DNA of 64,000 bases from Methanoregulaceae archaeon UXB-2016 (lineage in GTDB: Archaea > Halobacteriota > Methanomicrobia > Methanomicrobiales > Methanospirillaceae): NCBI GenBank assembly GCA_004332335.1, contig SISS01000014.1, positions 1 to 64,000 of the forward strand, read 5' to 3'. Positions 60,915-64,000 of this stretch are shown here, piece by piece. The notes under the pieces are model-generated. The model saw nothing but the letters and a program-made list of their open reading frames with translations, was not told where the DNA came from and did no database searches. The position numbers and the translations under genes were made by a program. The first letter of the stretch is position 1, and each line of letters begins with the position of its first letter.

Positions 60915-61325
60915 TCAGGCCGTCCCTCGAAGCGCCCACCCGATCGAGAGGAAGCCGTTGCTCACGGCTCCATCCACCTGGTTCGCGTTCATCGCGACAT
61001 AGACCCCGGGCTCTTCGAGATAGTAGGCGAAGGTCAGGGACCCGGGGTATTCGCCCGTATGACCGGCGAAGGTCAGGTTGATCGAGGCGTCGAACTGTCG
61101 GCCGTACCCATATCCGTATCGAGCCCAGCCGCCCTCGGGCGTATCCAGGATGGCCGGCCCCTCTTTCCGGCCGGCCCCTCTTTCCAGGGCGGTCACGAGC
61201 GTCGGCGAGACGACTTGCCCCTCGCGGACGGCCCGGTGGAACCGGTTCAGGTCCTCGACCGTGGTCACGAGGCTGCCCGCACCCTGGTCCCAGTCCATGT
61301 ACATGTACGAAAAGTTGACGTAGAC
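60915..61325 (-). pseudogene. C-terminal fragment of a class C beta-lactamase-like serine hydrolase
   Basis: The minus-strand frame reads [36 protein letters not shown] and YGYGYGRQFD, with GHTGEYPGSLTF, the last third of a penicillin-binding or beta-lactamase-related hydrolase. No SxxK catalytic region remains. At about 61320 it switches abruptly to sequence antisense to a histidine-kinase tail, marking a recombination junction. Confidence 0.75.
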
Positions 61326-61704
61326 GGCCGGGGCGGTCACGGTCGAGTCGATGCCGATCGTCATGGCGGATCCCTCGCAGCTCGAGCAGGTCTTCGTCAA
61401 CCTGATCGGGAACGCGATCAAGTACCGCCGGCCGGCTGCGTCCCCGGTGATCACGGTCTCGGCCAGGCGTGAAGACGGATGGTGGGAGTTCGGAGTCGCG
61501 GACAACGGGATCGGGATCGAGGCCGAGTACTTCGATCGGATCTTCAAGATGTTCCGGCGGCTCCACACCCACGACGAGTACGAGGGGACCGGGATCGCCC
61601 TTGCGGTCGTCAAGAAGATCGTCGAGCGCCACGGCGGGACGATCCGGGCCGAGTCGACCCCGGGCGAGGGCTCGACCTTCTTCTTCACCCTGCCGGCCGC
61701 ATGA
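61317..61704 (+). pseudogene. C-terminal ATPase domain of a histidine kinase
   Basis: [20 protein letters not shown] is followed by [37 protein letters not shown] and [11 protein letters not shown], the whole HATPase domain with N, G1 and G2 boxes. No sensor or phosphoacceptor region precedes it; upstream is the serine-hydrolase fragment. An ATG at 61351 could start a free ATPase domain, but I read it as a deletion remnant. Confidence 0.75.
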
Positions 61705-61836
61705 CTCGTCAGCATTCTTCCCCGCACCGCTCGCGGGCGGATGACCTGAGGGCGCCGTGCGACCCTCATGTGCTCGGCGCGGACCCCTCTCGCTGAGAAC
61801 CCGTCCGGCCGGCACCACGACACTTCGTCGCAGGGC

Positions 61837-62019
61837 CTACCGGTCGGCCATATCGAACCGTTCGAGGTAACACTCGCCGAACGCCTGTTTCTCCCCGGGT
61901 TTGAGTGCGAGGAGGAGGCTGTCGGCATGATCGGCGCAGACATAGGCAGAGCAGCACCCGAACGACTGGAACCCGATTGCAGCCCTCCCACAGTGCTCGC
62001 ACCGCTGTTTTTCAGCCAT
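61837..62019 (-). CDS. Small zinc-binding-type protein
   Basis: The 60-residue protein has CEHC early and CCSAYVCADH later, a four- to five-cysteine plus His arrangement fitting a zinc ribbon. A GAGAG site lies upstream of the ATG. It is short, with no known function, and faces the M3 peptidase gene divergently. Confidence 0.6.
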   Translation of the reverse strand: MAEKQRCEHCGRAAIGFQSFGCCSAYVCADHADSLLLALKPGEKQAFGECYLERFDMADR

Positions 62020-62210
62020 GGTTAATTCTCTCGGTGTCTCTTCCTACATACGTCTTTCCGGACCGGCGGTCCGACGGGGCATGGCTGCGGCACCATGGCC
62101 ACACCGCACGCCCGGACGCATCCTCGAACGCGACCGGGGAGAACGGGAGCGGCCGCAGAGGGCAGGGGTTTATGGCACTTCACTCGGTAAAAGTGAAGGA
62201 CTGATCCTCG

Positions 62211-64000
62211 ATGCATGCACGACCCAGAGGAAGAGGCGCGATTCTCCGGATGAGCGCAGTCATCATCGCCATCATCGCCGCCACGGTCTGCGGGTGCCTG
62301 CAGACCTCGACCCAGAGCTCGCCGGCAGCCGCACCTCCGAACGCACCCCCCAACGGGACGGCGCCGATCCGGTCCGACTACGCGGCCGGCGAGATCACGC
62401 GGCTCTCCGTTGCCGCGGAGGCGTCTGCGAACGCTTCGCTCGATGCCATCGCCGCCATCCCTGCCGGCGACCGCAGCATCGAGACCACCCTGCTCGCGTT
62501 CGAGAGGACGATGGCCGATTACGGTGACGCAACCCAGCCGCTCGCCCTGATGGGATACGTCCATCCCGACCCGGCGATCGCGGCCGAGGGGACCGCCTGC
62601 GAGGAGGCGACCGGCGTCTTCTCCACGGCGACCTACTCCCGCCGGAACCTCTATGACGCAGTCCGGCCCGCCGTGCCCCGAATGGAGGAGGAGTCGCGGC
62701 TCTACAATGTCACGGTCCGGAGGTTCGAGCAGAACGGCCTGAACCTGTCGGACGAGCGGCTCTCGAAGGTCAGGTCGATGCGGGACGACCTGAACCGGCT
62801 CCAGGTCCGATTCCTCGCAAACCTGAACAACGACACCACCACGCTCGAGTTTGCGGACGACGAGCTGGCCGGCCTGCCGGCGTCGACGGTCGAGGCGTTC
62901 GGGGAGACCGCGAACGGCACCTGCCTCGTCGCGGTGAAGTATCCCGGCTACATGGCGATCATGACGAAGGCAGAGCGGGGCGAGACGCGGAAACGGATGT
63001 ACGCGGCCTACAACAACCGGCAGGCCGAGGAGAACACCCGCCTCCTGGAGGAGGCGATCGACCTGCGCCAGCGGATCGCAAAGGAACTCGGGTATGACAC
63101 CTGGGCCGACTACAAGATCGAGGGCAGGATGGCCGGGAGCTCCGATACTGTCATGGCGTTCCTCGCCTCCCTGCAGGCACCCCTGCTCGAGAAGAACCGC
63201 GCCGAGTTCGCCGAACTGCTTCGCCTGAAGCGGGTGCTCGATCCCGCCGCGAGCACGGTCGAGCCGTGGGACGTCCTGTACCTGCAGGAGCGGCTCAAGC
63301 GAGAGCGGTACGCCTACGACGAGGAGACGGTCAAAGAGTATTTCCCGGTCGACGGCGTGCTCGAGGGGGTGTTCGGGATCGCCTATTCGCTCTTCGACGT
63401 TCAGTTCGAGGAGGTCCGGGACGCGAAGGTCTGGGCGCCCGGGGTGCGGCTGTACCGGGTCGCGAACGCGACCGATCGCGCGACCATCGGGTACCTGTAC
63501 CTCGACCTCTACCCCCGCGAAGGGAAGTACGGCTACTTCGCGGCCGAGACGATGATCCAGGGTAGGAAGGAGAACGGGTCCTACGTGACTCCCGTGGTCC
63601 TCGTCATGGCGAACTTCCAGGCCCCCGAGGGCGGGCGGCCGTCGCTGATGACCCAGGACGAGATCGAGACCCTCTTCCACGAGACCGGCCACGCGCTCCA
63701 TGTGATCCTCACACGAGCGCCCTACGGATCGCTCTCGGGGTTCGAGACCGAGTGGGACTTTTCCGAGACTCCGTCCCAGGCCTTCGAGGAGTGGCCCTGG
63801 GACCCCGAGGTCCTGGAGTTGCTCTCGGGCCACTATGCGAACTCCTCCCAAAAGATCCCCCCTGAGCTCCGCGACCGGATCATCGCCTCCCGGAACGTCG
63901 GGATGAGCTACGAGTTCAGCCGCGTCCTGGCGAACTCGCTCGAGGATATGCGCTTCCACACGACACGGGGCCCGGTCGACGTGACGGAGGTCTCGCACGA
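62211..64000 (+). CDS. M3-family metallopeptidase lipoprotein (incomplete at window end)
   Basis: The frame runs open to the end of the window (596 codons and counting). An N-terminal signal ends VCGC (lipobox Cys), followed by a helical M3/thimet-oligopeptidase body and the zinc motif LFHETGHALH near residue 490. Such enzymes cleave short peptides; here outside the membrane. I place the start at ATG 62211, which gives an Arg-rich n-region; the ATG at 62250 is an alternative. A TATA-like GGTTTATGGC is near 62167. The last part lies beyond 64000. Confidence 0.88.
   Translation, partial: MHARPRGRGAILRMSAVIIAIIAATVCGCLQTSTQSSPAAAPPNAPPNGTAPIRSDYAAGEITRLSVAAEASANASLDAIAAIPAGDRSIETTLLAFERTMADYGDATQPLALMGYVHPDPAIAAEGTACEEATGVFSTATYSRRNLYDAVRPAVPRMEEESRLYNVTVRRFEQNGLNLSDERLSKVRSMRDDLNRLQVRFLANLNNDTTTLEFADDELAGLPASTVEAFGETANGTCLVAVKYPGYMAIMTKAERGETRKRMYAAYNNRQAEENTRLLEEAIDLRQRIAKELGYDTWADYKIEGRMAGSSDTVMAFLASLQAPLLEKNRAEFAELLRLKRVLDPAASTVEPWDVLYLQERLKRERYAYDEETVKEYFPVDGVLEGVFGIAYSLFDVQFEEVRDAKVWAPGVRLYRVANATDRATIGYLYLDLYPREGKYGYFAAETMIQGRKENGSYVTPVVLVMANFQAPEGGRPSLMTQDEIETLFHETGHALHVILTRAPYGSLSGFETEWDFSETPSQAFEEWPWDPEVLELLSGHYANSSQKIPPELRDRIIASRNVGMSYEFSRVLANSLEDMRFHTTRGPVDVTEVSH

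Noticed and set aside
62022-63998. Minus-strand open frame of 658 codons
   Set aside because: It is the antisense of the M3 peptidase gene, which carries HETGH and a signal peptide.
1-64000. Complete insertion sequences, integrases or rRNA genes
   Set aside because: No transposase, tyrosine recombinase or rRNA sequence was recognised anywhere in the window.

Overview
The window is GC-rich archaeal DNA, most likely from a hydrogenotrophic methanogen of the order Methanomicrobiales. Support comes from the methanogenesis marker proteins 2 and 4, an archaeal-type methionine adenosyltransferase, a histone, a family B DNA polymerase with a standard euryarchaeal exonuclease and polymerase core, the RFC large subunit with a C-terminal PCNA-binding tail, a KUP transporter, and TATA-like boxes 25-35 bases before many start codons. 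The genus cannot be fixed from the sequence alone.

Layout. 0.4-5.5 kb: a tRNA-Ser(UGA), an MBL/rhodanese persulfide dioxygenase, a two-gene HdrD/HdrE-like redox complex and a Cache-domain lipoprotein. 5.6-9.4 kb: small membrane and hypothetical genes, a secreted S9 peptidase and a 5'-truncated tyrosine-phosphatase-like pseudogene. 9.4-16.7 kb: hisD, a DUF3795 protein, a redox operon (ArsR-flavodoxin fusion, EFR1 flavodoxin-ferredoxin, radical SAM) with a visible palindromic operator, a cis-prenyltransferase and several broken genes. 16.7-23.5 kb: a secreted metallophosphoesterase, a cupin, a second Cache lipoprotein and kup. 23.5-34.7 kb: a phosphate-uptake island with pstS, a fused pstC-pstA, pstB, phoU, a divergent AbrB-PhoU regulator, a pilin-signal phosphate-binding-like protein with an NHL-repeat partner, and a CHASE4 hybrid histidine kinase. 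34.7-41.4 kb: a gene graveyard (kup tail, multiply frameshifted polymerase B, LLM oxidoreductase) around a GNAT enzyme and a large secreted repeat protein. 42-46 kb: a secreted M28 peptidase, an array of GTTGCAAC palindromes, an HxlR regulator, and a HEPN/MNT toxin-antitoxin pair held between two copies of the polB 3' end. 46.1-60.8 kb: a dense, intact core of polB, mdh, pyrDK, metK-hisGAB, histone, mmp4/mmp2, rfcL, UPF0146, amzA and two membrane-protein genes. 60.9-64 kb: a serine-hydrolase fragment abutting a histidine-kinase fragment, a small zinc-binding protein and an M3-family lipoprotein peptidase that runs off the end.

Two regimes stand out. Housekeeping operons are tightly packed with 4-base overlaps. 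Accessory stretches hold more than a dozen pseudogene fragments, secreted proteins of lower GC and repeat structures. The observations most worth following are the HEPN/MNT cassette between duplicated polB tails, the paired GTTGCAAC arrays, the ArsR-flavodoxin redox operon and the pilin-signal phosphate-binding protein.
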